Part shown: in pieces, positions 7,445-15,736 of the stretch
How the letters are laid out: the number at the start of each line of letters is the position of its first letter
Position numbering within the stretch: position 1 is the first letter of the stretch
IMG/VR virus record: IMGVR_UViG_3300042691_033222
Span: 1 to 31,927 of that record
Reading direction: 5' to 3' (one strand)
Source: a virus
DNA length: 31,927 bases
Made by a program: the position numbers and the translations under genes
The notes under the pieces: model-generated
The model's input: the letters and a program-made list of their open reading frames with translations, nothing else
Databases searched by the model: none
What the model was told of the DNA's origin: nothing

Positions 7445-8383
7445 TCCAATACTGGGATTGGCGTCGGCTCTAGCATAACCATTGCCTGCGCTGACCATTA
7501 GATCACCTTTGCTCACCGGACCAATGACCTTGGTTGGCACTTTGCCCATCAAGGCCACAGGAGTGGCATTTGGCGCATCCATAACAGAGTTCATGATATA
7601 AGCGGGATCAGTAGACACTACTCCTGCTACTCTACGATCACTGTCAACTACGCTGATAGTGACATCATTGGGTCCACCAAAACTCAAAACAGTACCAGGT
7701 TCGTAATATTCATCAGCTTGATACATCTCTGCCAAGTCAGCGTACTGTGCTGATGTGGCCTTGACAAACGCAGTGTTAAAGTAACCAGAACTGCTGCCAA
7801 TGTTTCCCACAGCATTACTGCCACCATTTATAATAGCAGATACAGCATTGTTAGAGTTCACTGTTAGAACTCCAGCTGTGGTTAGATTGCCGCCTGTGAT
7901 GTTGCCTGTGATCTCAGCAAGACCTCCAGCATAGATATTGCCCGCAATGCCAGCACCGCCTGAAACTCTCAAGGCGCCTGAAGTTGTGCTGGTGCTGTTT
8001 GTGGTTGCAGCTACCAGTGCTGAATTTACATTAGCCAACCCTGTCACAGTAATATTACCGCCTGTGATATTACCTGTCACACTGGCAATGCCAGTGGTTA
8101 TTAAGTTTCCACCTGTGACATTTGCAGTGGCAGTGACATTACCACCTGTAATATTACCTGTGATGCTGACCAAGCCCACGCCCTGTATAGTAGGGGATGT
8201 GAGTGTTTTGTTGGTCAAAGTTTGCGCACCATCTGTGCTGACCAACGCTGTCCCCCCTGCGGTGGTACCGTCATGTACCCGCACAGTGTTGATAGTTGTA
8301 TCAACTGTGATTTCGCCCACAGCACCTGTAAAAGCGTTGTTTTGCGAAGTTGTTCCACGTCTAAGTTGTACTTGTATGGCCAT
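7370..8383 (-). CDS. Tail fibre protein with Mtd_N-like start and autoprocessing-type C-terminus
   Basis: A 337-residue fibre. The start (VQLRRGTTSQNNAFTGAVGE, then TVRVHDG) is the short domain found at the N-terminus of the Bordetella phage Mtd protein and many phage fibres, probably a virion attachment module. Residues about 60-200 are GNITGGN-type repeats. From about residue 205 (QYADLAEMY, YEPGTVLSFGG, VAGVVSTDPAYIMN, VGRL end) the C-terminus resembles the Peptidase_G2-type intramolecular chaperone domain of phage fibres. It is a clear paralog of the end of the 28002-29372 protein. The ATG has an AGGAA site and a CTAAATA late box. It lies last in the fibre cluster and converges on the Nudix gene. 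Confidence 0.8.
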   Translation of the reverse strand: MAIQVQLRRGTTSQNNAFTGAVGEITVDTTINTVRVHDGTTAGGTALVSTDGAQTLTNKTLTSPTIQGVGLVSITGNITGGNVTATANVTGGNLITTGIASVTGNITGGNITVTGLANVNSALVAATTNSTSTTSGALRVSGGAGIAGNIYAGGLAEITGNITGGNLTTAGVLTVNSNNAVSAIINGGSNAVGNIGSSSGYFNTAFVKATSAQYADLAEMYQADEYYEPGTVLSFGGPNDVTISVVDSDRRVAGVVSTDPAYIMNSVMDAPNATPVALMGKVPTKVIGPVSKGDLMVSAGNGYARADANPSIGSVIGKALEESQGGTGVINVVVGRL

Positions 8384-8400
8384 TTGATCGTTCCTGTTAG

Positions 8401-8410
8401 ATATTTAGTT
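8401..8410 (-). promoter_or_regulatory. Late promoter box for the Mtd_N-type fibre gene
   Basis: AACTAAATAT on the minus strand, about 18 bases before the ATG at 8383 and followed by an AGGAA ribosome binding site. It overlaps the end of the gene upstream (stop at 8414) only by proximity. It would give this last fibre gene its own late transcript. Confidence 0.55.
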
Positions 8411-8413
8411 TGG

Positions 8414-8719
8414 TTAGGAATTATCAGGTTTTGGGTACTTGGCTTTGATAGCGGCTATCTGTGTGTGCCAAGCATCAAATCCACCGTGAAACAGGGTATC
8501 CAGCTGATCTTCTATTTTTGGGTATTCTGCTCGACGCTGTCTAGCATAGTTTTGGTCATCGTAGAGTTTTTTGAGTCTAGCCATTTCAGCTTCACACTCA
8601 GCGCGACTTGGGGCTGGGCTGGAATCTCGCCAGTCAAGTCCTACATAATCGTCCCCGGTTAGAGCCCACTGCGCTCCAGGACGCAAACTCAATAGAGCTG
8701 CTGCTAAATCATATGCCAT
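8414..8719 (-). CDS. XkdW-like / tail fibre assembly chaperone candidate
   Basis: A 101-residue protein. The middle (WALTGDDYVGLDW, then a charged helix with AECEAEMARL) and end (YPKIEDQLDTLFHGGFDAWH, then IAAIKAKYPKP) match the XkdW-type family and the C-terminal tail of many phage fibre-assembly chaperones. Small proteins of this kind lie beside fibre genes and are thought to help their folding or attachment. It is the only non-fibre-like small protein in this part of the cluster. AGGAG lies a few bases before the ATG, which follows the upstream stop after one base (TAAAATG). Confidence 0.7.
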   Translation of the reverse strand: MAYDLAAALLSLRPGAQWALTGDDYVGLDWRDSSPAPSRAECEAEMARLKKLYDDQNYARQRRAEYPKIEDQLDTLFHGGFDAWHTQIAAIKAKYPKPDNS

Positions 8720-8720
8720 T

Positions 8721-9293
8721 TTAATCTCCTAATCTTTCTACAAAATAATCAACCATGCGTCCAATGTCACCTGTGGTGTTGCCGCACAGTGCTGAATAGT
8801 TGGTCCATCCTGGATTACCACCACTAAAATCACTGGTAACAGTTTTACCAGCTGTTGACCATTGTTGCAGTTGATAGGTAGCGGAAGTGCTGTCAACTGT
8901 GTAAACAATACTGTAGTTTTCATTATGGCTGTCTTCGCTACCAGTTCTTGCACTGACTCCCACTGCCACACTGTTTCCTGCCTTGGTCACTGCTAACACT
9001 GTCCATACGTCTCCACCACTGGCTTGCCTATAAGCTGTGTACACTCTATAGGTACCAGTGTAGGCATGTGTCCAGGTTGATGTAGCAGTGTTTACTGTTA
9101 TATTTTGGCTTGGTCCAGCATTATTAAACAACATCTGTGTGCCTGTGCTACCAGTACTAGAAATAGTCAATGTAACTGCTGCATCATTCACAGCATAGTA
9201 CATACTGGCATAGGCGGTACGACCAATGTTTTGTGTTGGTATGGTAAAATTACCCGTTGTGGTAGCTAGGTTGTTTACTCTTAGTGTGCTCAT
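8721..9293 (-). CDS. Small fibre/adhesin protein
   Basis: A 190-residue protein starting MSTLRVNNLATTTG, a short start shared in form with the next two genes upstream (MSTLLLNQVQSLTG, MSTVAVNQIQG) and common in phage fibre-associated proteins. The rest is rich in T, S, N, Y and W, consistent with a beta-structured adhesin. The C-terminal part ends DYFVERLGD. No catalytic motif was seen. The ATG overlaps the upstream stop (ATGA). It probably forms part of the distal tail or a decoration on it, inferred from position. Confidence 0.65.
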   Translation of the reverse strand: MSTLRVNNLATTTGNFTIPTQNIGRTAYASMYYAVNDAAVTLTISSTGSTGTQMLFNNAGPSQNITVNTATSTWTHAYTGTYRVYTAYRQASGGDVWTVLAVTKAGNSVAVGVSARTGSEDSHNENYSIVYTVDSTSATYQLQQWSTAGKTVTSDFSGGNPGWTNYSALCGNTTGDIGRMVDYFVERLGD

Positions 9294-9811
9294 GCTACTA
9301 CCTCTATTAAAGTAACTGTGCTTATTCCTCTTTTACCTGTGGTGTTATCTGCATCACTTACACTGCGATTGATATAGATCGCATTGGTATTGTCATTGTT
9401 TACGTAAAACTGATAGGTCAGCTGACTGGTTGTGTTTGGGGAATCAAGGTATGAATAAACAAAGGTGTTTGATTGATTACTATCAGAAGCCAGTGCCATG
9501 CCCATGGAAACTCGCTGCCTGCTGCCTGCGCCATCACCTAGACCAATATTAGTCGTTCCTCTCTTGAACCAACCACCATATGTAGTGCCAGTAGATGAAT
9601 ACATTATGTGACCTAGAATTAAGATCTTGTTTGTAGATGCTGTGGGAGTTATATTAGCAGCCAAACCTGTTACCAGTAGTTCTGTGCCGTTAGCAGCAGC
9701 CACAAAAGTATCAGTTTTCACTGTTTGAACCACTTGTAGAATACTGCCGGTGGTTTGCAGTATGGTCTTGCCAGTTAAACTTTGCACTTGATTCAGCAGT
9801 AAAGTGCTCAT
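9290..9811 (-). CDS. Small fibre/adhesin protein
   Basis: A 173-residue protein with the MSTLLLNQVQSLTGKT start. Residues 15-60 are an ILQTTGSILQVVQ strand pair, and the remainder is T/S/N-rich with YGGWFKRGTTNIGLGDG near the middle and STVTLIEVVA at the end. A similar pattern (a line of hydrophobic strands, a short variable loop region and an MEI/IEV end) is seen in the paralogous proteins just upstream. Function is inferred only from family resemblance and position. Starts and stops overlap both neighbours by four bases. Confidence 0.62.
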   Translation of the reverse strand: MSTLLLNQVQSLTGKTILQTTGSILQVVQTVKTDTFVAAANGTELLVTGLAANITPTASTNKILILGHIMYSSTGTTYGGWFKRGTTNIGLGDGAGSRQRVSMGMALASDSNQSNTFVYSYLDSPNTTSQLTYQFYVNNDNTNAIYINRSVSDADNTTGKRGISTVTLIEVVA

Positions 9812-10383
9812 TGTTCTATCTCCATTATTGTTCCTGTGCTAACTTGATATTCATGCGAATCACCTTGGTTTAAACTTCTATTTAAGTTAAATGTGAACTG
9901 TGACCCGTTTGCGGATCTTATGGCAGGAGTATAGGTCCTAGCCGCAGTAGATCCTGAAATTTCGCTGTATAGAATATACCAGTTTTGCGGAGTGCTACCA
10001 TCATCACCGTCATACATAGACGGCACATATCCGCTCCAACGCTGATTACCTGCTTGACTGTTGTAACCCTGATAACCAGCGGTAGTGATCAAACTGTCAT
10101 TTTTGTGTATTACCCAAACATTATCGTTGTTTACTTCGCCGCATATCATCCATTCTATGATCAACAAACTATTTGCATATACAGGAGTAAACGGCATAGC
10201 CAATGGGCCAATTAGTGTGCCATCACCCGAGGGAAATGAGCTATAGGAACTTACAGCATCAGCCCGAGTCAGAGTAGTTTGAATTATTCTACCTGGAAAA
10301 CTAAACACCGAACCGTTGTTCATGGTAATAACGTTGCCGTTGTTAGCAGGGCCTTGAATTTGATTTACTGCCACTGTGCTCAT
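9808..10383 (-). CDS. Fibre adhesin, member of a tandem paralog set
   Basis: A 191-residue protein. After the MSTVAVNQIQG start come PGRIIQTTLTRAD, LLIIEWMICGEVNNDNVW, a YQGYNSQAGN segment, a YDGDDGSTPQNWYI segment, ARTYTPAIR and an end of GTIMEIEQ. The same succession occurs in the next gene upstream (10380-10964) and in the C-terminal third of the 512-residue glycine-rich protein. This looks like a small beta-sandwich receptor-binding domain, duplicated twice. The set has diverged a lot while keeping glycines, tryptophan and the RTY motif, as expected of surface-exposed variable proteins. Receptor binding is inferred. Confidence 0.65.
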   Translation of the reverse strand: MSTVAVNQIQGPANNGNVITMNNGSVFSFPGRIIQTTLTRADAVSSYSSFPSGDGTLIGPLAMPFTPVYANSLLIIEWMICGEVNNDNVWVIHKNDSLITTAGYQGYNSQAGNQRWSGYVPSMYDGDDGSTPQNWYILYSEISGSTAARTYTPAIRSANGSQFTFNLNRSLNQGDSHEYQVSTGTIMEIEQ

Positions 10384-10964
10384 GGTACTATCTCCATTAC
10401 TATACCGTTACTAACAGCGTTCTCTTGATTGTCTTGGCCGGCACTAGCAGCTACCCTGTTGAAGAAAAATGTATAGGCAGCCCCATTTTCACTGGATCTC
10501 ACCGCAGGTGCATAGGTTCTTGAATTAGTATTACTTGGCCTAATATAATATTGAATCCAATACATGGTGCCGGTACTGTCAGTGTTGTTGTCATACCAAG
10601 ATGTAACATATCCACTTTGCAGATTCACGTTGCCAACCACATTGTTAAATCCTTGATAGCCTGAATCTGTGATCAATGCACCGTCGCGATGGATCAAAAA
10701 GTTTACGTTATGATTGCTTTCACCTGCAATGCTCCAACGAAACAGCAGATAGTTGTTGGCACTTTTTGGAGCAATGGTTAGATTCAAATCAGTTATGGTT
10801 GTACCTATACCCGAGTTGGGAGCGGAGTAAGTGGTAATTACGTCCGACCGTGCCGTGCGCACTTGTATCACTGATCCACCGGGTCTAATGTTTGTAGCTG
10901 AAGGAACTGAGATGGCTGTCTGTCCGTACACAGGTGACACATTGCCTACAATAATCTTGCTCAC
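10380..10964 (-). CDS. Fibre adhesin, member of a tandem paralog set (GTG start)
   Basis: A 194-residue protein beginning at a GTG that overlaps the upstream stop (the stop lies at 10961). It carries GGSVIQVRTARSD, IAPKSANNYLLFRWSIAGE, NFLIHRDGALI, GYQGFNNVVGN, then RTYAPAVR and NGIVMEIVP. These blocks match those of the 9808-10383 protein and the end of the 10961-12499 protein in the same order, so all three share a domain of about 160 residues. The function as a receptor-binding unit is inferred. Confidence 0.65.
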   Translation of the reverse strand: MSKIIVGNVSPVYGQTAISVPSATNIRPGGSVIQVRTARSDVITTYSAPNSGIGTTITDLNLTIAPKSANNYLLFRWSIAGESNHNVNFLIHRDGALITDSGYQGFNNVVGNVNLQSGYVTSWYDNNTDSTGTMYWIQYYIRPSNTNSRTYAPAVRSSENGAAYTFFFNRVAASAGQDNQENAVSNGIVMEIVP

Positions 10965-12499
10965 TGTGCAATCTCCATTACGTAGCCTGCGCTGACTGAG
11001 ACTTCGTATGAATCTTGTCCGCTGCTACCATAGGTTCTGTTAAGACAAAAACTTGTGCTGCCGGCATTGGCTATTGCAATGGCAGGTTGATAGGTTCTAG
11101 TTTGAATACCATATGCTGGTATCAAATATTGAATACATAGGTTAGACATTGTAGAGTTATCGTCTCCTCGATCGTATCTTGACATAGCATAACCTGCAAA
11201 GTTAGCCAGTCCTTTTTGATTGTTAGTACCTTCAAAACCTGGTTGCACAATTACCTGTCCGTCTTGAAAAATTCGCCAGACCGTATCGTGATTTACTTCG
11301 CCGTTTATCATCCAACGACACAAAATCAAACTAGTAGGACTTTTAGGAGTAATAGTAAGGCCAAGTTCACCTATGGCAGTGCCAGGACCGGCCGGTACGG
11401 AATAAACTGTTCTATTGTCTGTTCTAATATACTTGACCTGTATGATAGTTCCCGGCACAGCCACCACACCACCGTTGTCTACAGGAATCTTCTGATCTTC
11501 AGCGGTTAAAGGATATCGTACAACCACAATACCGGAACCACCGTTACCACCTTGGTTGTTGGCATTGTAATGGCTTCCGCCACCACCACCTCCGCCGGTG
11601 TTTGTGCCTCCATTGCCGCCCGGAGTATTGGTCTGCGAGCCAGTGCTGCCTCCACCGCCCGGACTGCCATTGTTGTATCCCAGTCCGCCTGAAGTGGTTC
11701 CTACTGCTCCGCCGCCACCGCCGCCTATGCCACCGTTACCGCCATTGATACTGTATCCCGAACCACCTCCACCACCGCCCCAGTAGTAACCAACGCCAAG
11801 AATGTCACTGTATTTTCCAGGTCCACCATCGCTGAAAAAAGTGGAAGGAATACCAGCACCACCTGCACCACCACCGCCGCCACTGTAATACTGTCCGCCA
11901 CCTTGGCCACCTGCATAGCCTTGTCCAGCAGTACCAGCACCACCAGATCTTGTGCCACCGTCACTGTATCCGCTGGCGCCACCACCTGAACCACCACTGT
12001 TGCCTGTGGGTCCTGGTGTGTATTGATAGTAGCTGCTGCCGCCGGCTCCTCCGCCCACAGCGGTTAGACCAAAAATTGAAGAATTGCTGCCATTGTAGGC
12101 CGGTTGTGTGAATTGATGTGCGGTAGGCTGTCCTGATGTTCTTCCTGCAGGCCATTGACCTCCGCCAGGCGCACCTTGACCGCCTGCACCCACAACCACC
12201 ATGTAGTCGCCGCGACTCACGGTAAACTTGCCTGTGAGAACTCCGCCTCCTCCACCACCACCGCCCATGTCCATACCACCGCCACCACCACCACCAACAA
12301 TTAGGTAGTCAACTATGCCATTGGTTCCTGGACTGTTCACACTAAACCTACCATTAGCAGTAAAAATTTGAACTTGATACTGCACGCCATTTACAGTTAT
12401 GGTATTGGTAATATCACCGCCGTGAGCGTTTACAGGCACAAATGAGCTGGCTGCTGTGGTGTTTGCTTGTATGTTTCCAACTGTGAGTATGCTAGGCAT
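10961..12499 (-). CDS. Glycine-rich tail adhesin with paralogous C-terminal domain
   Basis: A 512-residue protein in two parts. The N-terminal about 340 residues are a glycine-rich phage domain: a short beta start (VNGVQYQVQIFTANGRFSV), VDYLIVGGGGGGG, then many GGGG runs ending with GGNGGSGIVVVRYP. Glycine-rich segments like this in phage adhesins are thought to pack as polyglycine helices with exposed loops. The C-terminal about 160 residues are the same domain as in the two genes that follow it in the operon (GTIIQVKYIRTD to GYVMEIAQ). The ATG abuts the upstream TAA stop (TAAATG). The GGG-rich part makes a long proline-rich antisense reading frame that should be ignored. Confidence 0.75.
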   Translation of the reverse strand: MPSILTVGNIQANTTAASSFVPVNAHGGDITNTITVNGVQYQVQIFTANGRFSVNSPGTNGIVDYLIVGGGGGGGMDMGGGGGGGGVLTGKFTVSRGDYMVVVGAGGQGAPGGGQWPAGRTSGQPTAHQFTQPAYNGSNSSIFGLTAVGGGAGGSSYYQYTPGPTGNSGGSGGGASGYSDGGTRSGGAGTAGQGYAGGQGGGQYYSGGGGGAGGAGIPSTFFSDGGPGKYSDILGVGYYWGGGGGGSGYSINGGNGGIGGGGGGAVGTTSGGLGYNNGSPGGGGSTGSQTNTPGGNGGTNTGGGGGGGSHYNANNQGGNGGSGIVVVRYPLTAEDQKIPVDNGGVVAVPGTIIQVKYIRTDNRTVYSVPAGPGTAIGELGLTITPKSPTSLILCRWMINGEVNHDTVWRIFQDGQVIVQPGFEGTNNQKGLANFAGYAMSRYDRGDDNSTMSNLCIQYLIPAYGIQTRTYQPAIAIANAGSTSFCLNRTYGSSGQDSYEVSVSAGYVMEIAQ

Positions 12500-13270
12500 T
12501 TAGGCTATGGTCCAAAAAGCTCCGCTGGCCACGGTCACAGTGACATTACTGTTAATAGTCACAGGCCCTGCACTGAAGTTGTTGTAGCTAGTGGGCAAGG
12601 TAGTGTTCACGGTGATATTAGCAGGATTCTGTTGATATCCAGATGTGTTTAAGAATTGTCCTGGAGTAGTGCCATCAGCACCATAAACGCCCATGGCGTT
12701 GCCCCCGGTATCTCTCAATACCACATTGCCAAGAATTATGGTATTGCCAGCCATCCAAAGATTAGCCCATCGCAACGAGCTACTGCCAAGACTGTAGACA
12801 TTGTCAGCGATGGGAACAAAATTAGCCTTGAGAGTGGTATCCCCGTTTGAAAACACCGCAACATTTGAATTACCTGCGACAGAAATAGCAATGTTGCCAT
12901 TGGCTGTGGTCACTGCCACGTTGGAATTTCCGCTGACTATGTTGCTTACAGTAACGGCCACTCCTGTAATACAGGCACCGTTTCCCAAGAGAAAATTAGC
13001 TGATACGTTGCCAGTGGCAGTAATATTACCAAGTGAGCTTACCTGATTAGCATTTAACCAATCACCTGTGACGTTGCCAGTGGCAGTTACTGTGCCGGAT
13101 GCAGTGATTGATGTAAACGCTCCGGTGTTGGCCTGTACATTACCGATTGGAGTGTTGTTGATTGATGATGTGGCCAACAATGCCCAGGCACTGCCGTTGT
13201 ACTGCCAGGTTCTGTTGTTATATGTATAAAGGTCACCAACTAAGGGCGAGCTAGGAAAATCTAATGGCAT
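12500..13270 (-). CDS. Tail fibre protein with GNITGGN-type repeats
   Basis: A 256-residue fibre. It starts MPLDFPSSPLVGDLYTYNN with RTWQYNGSAWAL, a short attachment-like module also seen near other phage fibre starts. It continues with 17-residue-type repeats (TATGNVTGDWLNAN, TATGNVSANFLLGNG), then NSNVAVTTANGNIAISVAG and the NVYSLGSSSLRWANLWMAG block that also occurs in the giant protein and marks where simple fibre repeats give way to a folded segment. No G2-type C-terminal domain is present. GGAG about 13 bases before the ATG is a weak ribosome binding site. Confidence 0.72.
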   Translation of the reverse strand: MPLDFPSSPLVGDLYTYNNRTWQYNGSAWALLATSSINNTPIGNVQANTGAFTSITASGTVTATGNVTGDWLNANQVSSLGNITATGNVSANFLLGNGACITGVAVTVSNIVSGNSNVAVTTANGNIAISVAGNSNVAVFSNGDTTLKANFVPIADNVYSLGSSSLRWANLWMAGNTIILGNVVLRDTGGNAMGVYGADGTTPGQFLNTSGYQQNPANITVNTTLPTSYNNFSAGPVTINSNVTVTVASGAFWTIA

Positions 13271-13295
13271 AGTTCTAGTCTTTCTCCGATGTAGT

Positions 13296-13535
13296 TCACA
13301 AAGAGTTTACCTCTTGTGCTTGCTGGGTTTCTTGTGATTTTTCATCAGGTCCCCATTTTCCAACTGGACAACTGGCTCTTGCCAAAGTGGTTTTCATTGG
13401 CATATAGCAACTGCATTTTTGACAGCGTTCTGATCCAAGCCAATTTAACTTTTTGTCAGGCATTCCATAGAACTCGCATGATTCACAAATGGTCATGCGT
13501 GCTGCGCTGACTGTTTTATCTACTAAGATATGCAT
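13296..13535 (-). CDS. Small zinc-ribbon-like protein (DUF6171-like)
   Basis: A 79-residue protein with ICESCEF (C17, C20), then CQKCSCY (C38, C41, C43) and ASCPVGKWG (C56). The spacing and the CPxGKW end match small phage proteins of the DUF6171 type, which probably bind zinc. Its role is unknown. It begins at an ATG inside the end of the upstream 13516-13908 gene (20-base overlap) with GAGG seven bases before it. It lies between fibre genes. Confidence 0.65.
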   Translation of the reverse strand: MHILVDKTVSAARMTICESCEFYGMPDKKLNWLGSERCQKCSCYMPMKTTLARASCPVGKWGPDEKSQETQQAQEVNSL

Positions 13536-13908
13536 TCAAAACCTCTTGATCGATTTCACCGTCCCCGGGCACTGCCATGGGTAACCATGTTGTCATTTGT
13601 TGTTCATTGTTAACAATTCTAGCGTTTCGTAACACCGTACCATCAATGCTGTCCTTGACATGGCGTAAAAACTCTGGATCAAGTCTGTCAAACAACCATT
13701 GAGTTAAGAGATCTTTGGTTACCTGTTCAACTGGCACAAAATTTGGTTGATTAGGATCATGTTCAAGAGGTGTGGTACCTGCCACCGATGCATAGACTCC
13801 ATTGGGATTTTTCCCCGTATAAACCCATGAAATATCACGAATCACCCATTTGGTGCCTTGATCAATCACAGTTAAATTAAAACCAGTTATGTTAAACTTG
13901 TAAATCAT
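13516..13908 (-). CDS. Conserved phage protein of unknown function
   Basis: A 130-residue protein that starts MIYKFNITGFNLTVIDQG and contains WVIRDISWVYTGKN, a negative run around VEQVTKDLLTQWLFDRLDPE, and the end EVLNAYLSR. No enzyme motif was seen. The mixed strand/helix pattern differs from the fibre genes, so it may be an accessory or assembly factor. It overlaps the glycine-rich gene upstream by four bases and the zinc-ribbon gene downstream by 20, so it is translated in the fibre operon. Similar proteins occur near fibre genes in other phages, from memory. Confidence 0.6.
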   Translation of the reverse strand: MIYKFNITGFNLTVIDQGTKWVIRDISWVYTGKNPNGVYASVAGTTPLEHDPNQPNFVPVEQVTKDLLTQWLFDRLDPEFLRHVKDSIDGTVLRNARIVNNEQQMTTWLPMAVPGDGEIDQEVLNAYLSR

Positions 13909-14834
13909 GATGGAACTCTATATCTAATTACAACTATACCTGCTGTACCTGCGCCTTGACTACCGCCAGTTGCTCCTGTGCCATATCCACTACCGGCCCA
14001 TCCAGCCCAGGTATAACTAGGTCCTGCTGCGGTGCCGCTTTGCCCGCCGTTGTTGCCATTGGCTGAATATACCACTGATACTCCTGATGCTACGTTGCTA
14101 CCACCGCCGCTGGTATTGCCGCCATTTTGTCCGTTGCCACCAAACCAACCACCGCCACCAGCTCCATATCCACCGCCATCACCGCCGCCATATCCAAAGC
14201 CGGCTTGGCCTGATAGTGTGCCTGTGTTGCCAATTCCTTGCACGTTGCCGCCGCACGCTGGCGAATCATTTGCTGGTCCTTCATTTGATCCACCACCTCC
14301 GGCACCGCCTCCTGCTACCACTCTAGCGCCGCTTAGATCCACTGTGGAGAAAAATAAACCGCTAAGGCCACCACTACCACCGCCACCTCCTGAACAACAG
14401 CTGGAGCCAGCAGCGCCGCCTGCTGCGCCAAAATTAGCACCTGCACTACCGTTGCAACCACCGCAGCAACAGCCAGTGCCACCACCTCCACCACCGCCTA
14501 CACTTGCATACCAAGTGCCTGCTACCGCAGTGACATTGGCTACCATGATTGCACCAGCTCCGCCACCTGCACCATTGGGACCATCATTTCCGCCAGCTCC
14601 GCCACCTGCACCCACACACAGCACTTCTAGAGTGTTGAAATCTGATGAACCTGTGCTGGAGATCGTAAAAGTTGTGTTGCCTGTGGAAGTAAAGGTATGC
14701 ACTTTGTAATTAAACCCGCCGCTGGACACTGTGCTTTCAGTGCCACCTGTGGCCACAATCGCGCTGATGTTGGTGGTCATTGTGGCGTTGGCCATTGTGT
14801 ATTTTTGCGATGTTCCAATCAATCCAACAGTCAT
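13905..14834 (-). CDS. Glycine-rich adhesin with cysteine clusters
   Basis: A 309-residue protein. Residues about 40-70 have the same start as the glycine-rich domain of the 10961-12499 protein (FNYKVHTFTSTGN, LEVLCVGAGGGAG), followed by G-rich runs and the end TAGIVVIRYRVPS. It differs by carrying cysteines inside glycine runs: GTGCCCGGCNG, SSCCSGGGG and SPACGG. These could bind a metal or form disulfides in the extracellular tail, both inferred. It is otherwise a receptor-binding adhesin candidate. It overlaps the genes on both sides by four bases. Confidence 0.72.
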   Translation of the reverse strand: MTVGLIGTSQKYTMANATMTTNISAIVATGGTESTVSSGGFNYKVHTFTSTGNTTFTISSTGSSDFNTLEVLCVGAGGGAGGNDGPNGAGGGAGAIMVANVTAVAGTWYASVGGGGGGGTGCCCGGCNGSAGANFGAAGGAAGSSCCSGGGGGSGGLSGLFFSTVDLSGARVVAGGGAGGGGSNEGPANDSPACGGNVQGIGNTGTLSGQAGFGYGGGDGGGYGAGGGGWFGGNGQNGGNTSGGGSNVASGVSVVYSANGNNGGQSGTAAGPSYTWAGWAGSGYGTGATGGSQGAGTAGIVVIRYRVPS

Positions 14835-15736
14835 CTTATGTACACCTCTACTCTGGCTGAACGATTAATACCAGTTGTGTCTTGACAACAATTAATTCTG
14901 TCCCCGGCACTAAAACTTCCAAAACTTGAATCCATGCCTATGCCACCGCTGACATCGTCAGAACCTGGGGCACCGCCTGACGCCAAAGTTGATGGTCCTG
15001 TGTAATTGCCTTCGCCGTTTTCATTCCATCCAAATCCCCACCTAACATTTGCTTGAGTGCCATAATTTTTATTGTTTTTAAAGTTGAATCCATAGAAATT
15101 GATATCTGCCTGACTTGAAAAAATACCATTGCCCCAGTTAGAAGAACTTTTTGCCAGACCTGTAAAATACCCGCCATAATTACCAGAATCATTTACTGTA
15201 CCAGTATTATAAGTACCTTGGGTATTAAAGAAGTTAACAAGTGTAGTAGCTGTGCCTGCAAAAAAATTGTTTTGTAACCAACTCCAACAACTGTAAGGAT
15301 TAGATCCTAGGCCACCACCATTGGTACCAATGTCCGGCCAAAGAGCCATGATGTCTTTAGCAGCAAAGTAATTCATGGTATTAAATTTAGCATCCCCATT
15401 GTTGCGATTATTTTCTGTGGGGTTGAGTGTGTTGATAGTGTTCCAATAGTTTGCGCTGTAATTAAATGTGGTTCCTGTTGTGGCTTTCATGGCCATCATC
15501 CAGCCTCCACCGTTAGCCGAAGAGTTCATCAAACAGTAAACTTCGGTGGGCCCAACAGTGGGCAAATTTATCCAGTAGACTCCGTCGGTGTTTGTTCCTG
15601 TAAGCGATTTGATAGCAGCAGCACTCACAGCGGCCTTGGCCGCTGATGAACCATCGTTTAATACTTGTCCAATAAAGTATGGTCCACCTTGAGCTCCAAT
15701 GGCTATGTTGGCATTACCTAGGAACTTCACTGACAT
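14831..15736 (-). CDS. Fibrinogen-like (FReD/intelectin-like) adhesin
   Basis: A 301-residue protein. DGVYWINLP (51-59), TEVYCLM (64-70) and NGGGWMMAM (75-83) match the opening of fibrinogen C-terminal and intelectin domains, which in animals bind sugars and acetylated groups. The C-terminal half has RWGFGWNENG and a GSDDVSGGIGMDSS segment followed by DRINCCQD, in the place where that fold carries its calcium and ligand loops. In phages such domains are found at fibre tips. Receptor sugar binding is inferred. The ATG overlaps the upstream stop by one base (TAATG). Confidence 0.7.
   Translation of the reverse strand: MSVKFLGNANIAIGAQGGPYFIGQVLNDGSSAAKAAVSAAAIKSLTGTNTDGVYWINLPTVGPTEVYCLMNSSANGGGWMMAMKATTGTTFNYSANYWNTINTLNPTENNRNNGDAKFNTMNYFAAKDIMALWPDIGTNGGGLGSNPYSCWSWLQNNFFAGTATTLVNFFNTQGTYNTGTVNDSGNYGGYFTGLAKSSSNWGNGIFSSQADINFYGFNFKNNKNYGTQANVRWGFGWNENGEGNYTGPSTLASGGAPGSDDVSGGIGMDSSFGSFSAGDRINCCQDTTGINRSARVEVYIR

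Noticed and set aside
11598-11786. Proline-rich plus-strand frame opposite the 512-residue adhesin
   Set aside because: Again the complement of GGC/GGT glycine runs.
12497-12502. TAA-ATG in-frame junction between two fibre genes as another read-through site
   Set aside because: A CUA anticodon does not read TAA, and such junctions are usual in this cluster; treated as coupling.
14032-14709. 225-residue proline-rich plus-strand frame
   Set aside because: It is the complement of glycine codons in the minus-strand glycine-rich adhesin; no start signal and no recognisable protein.
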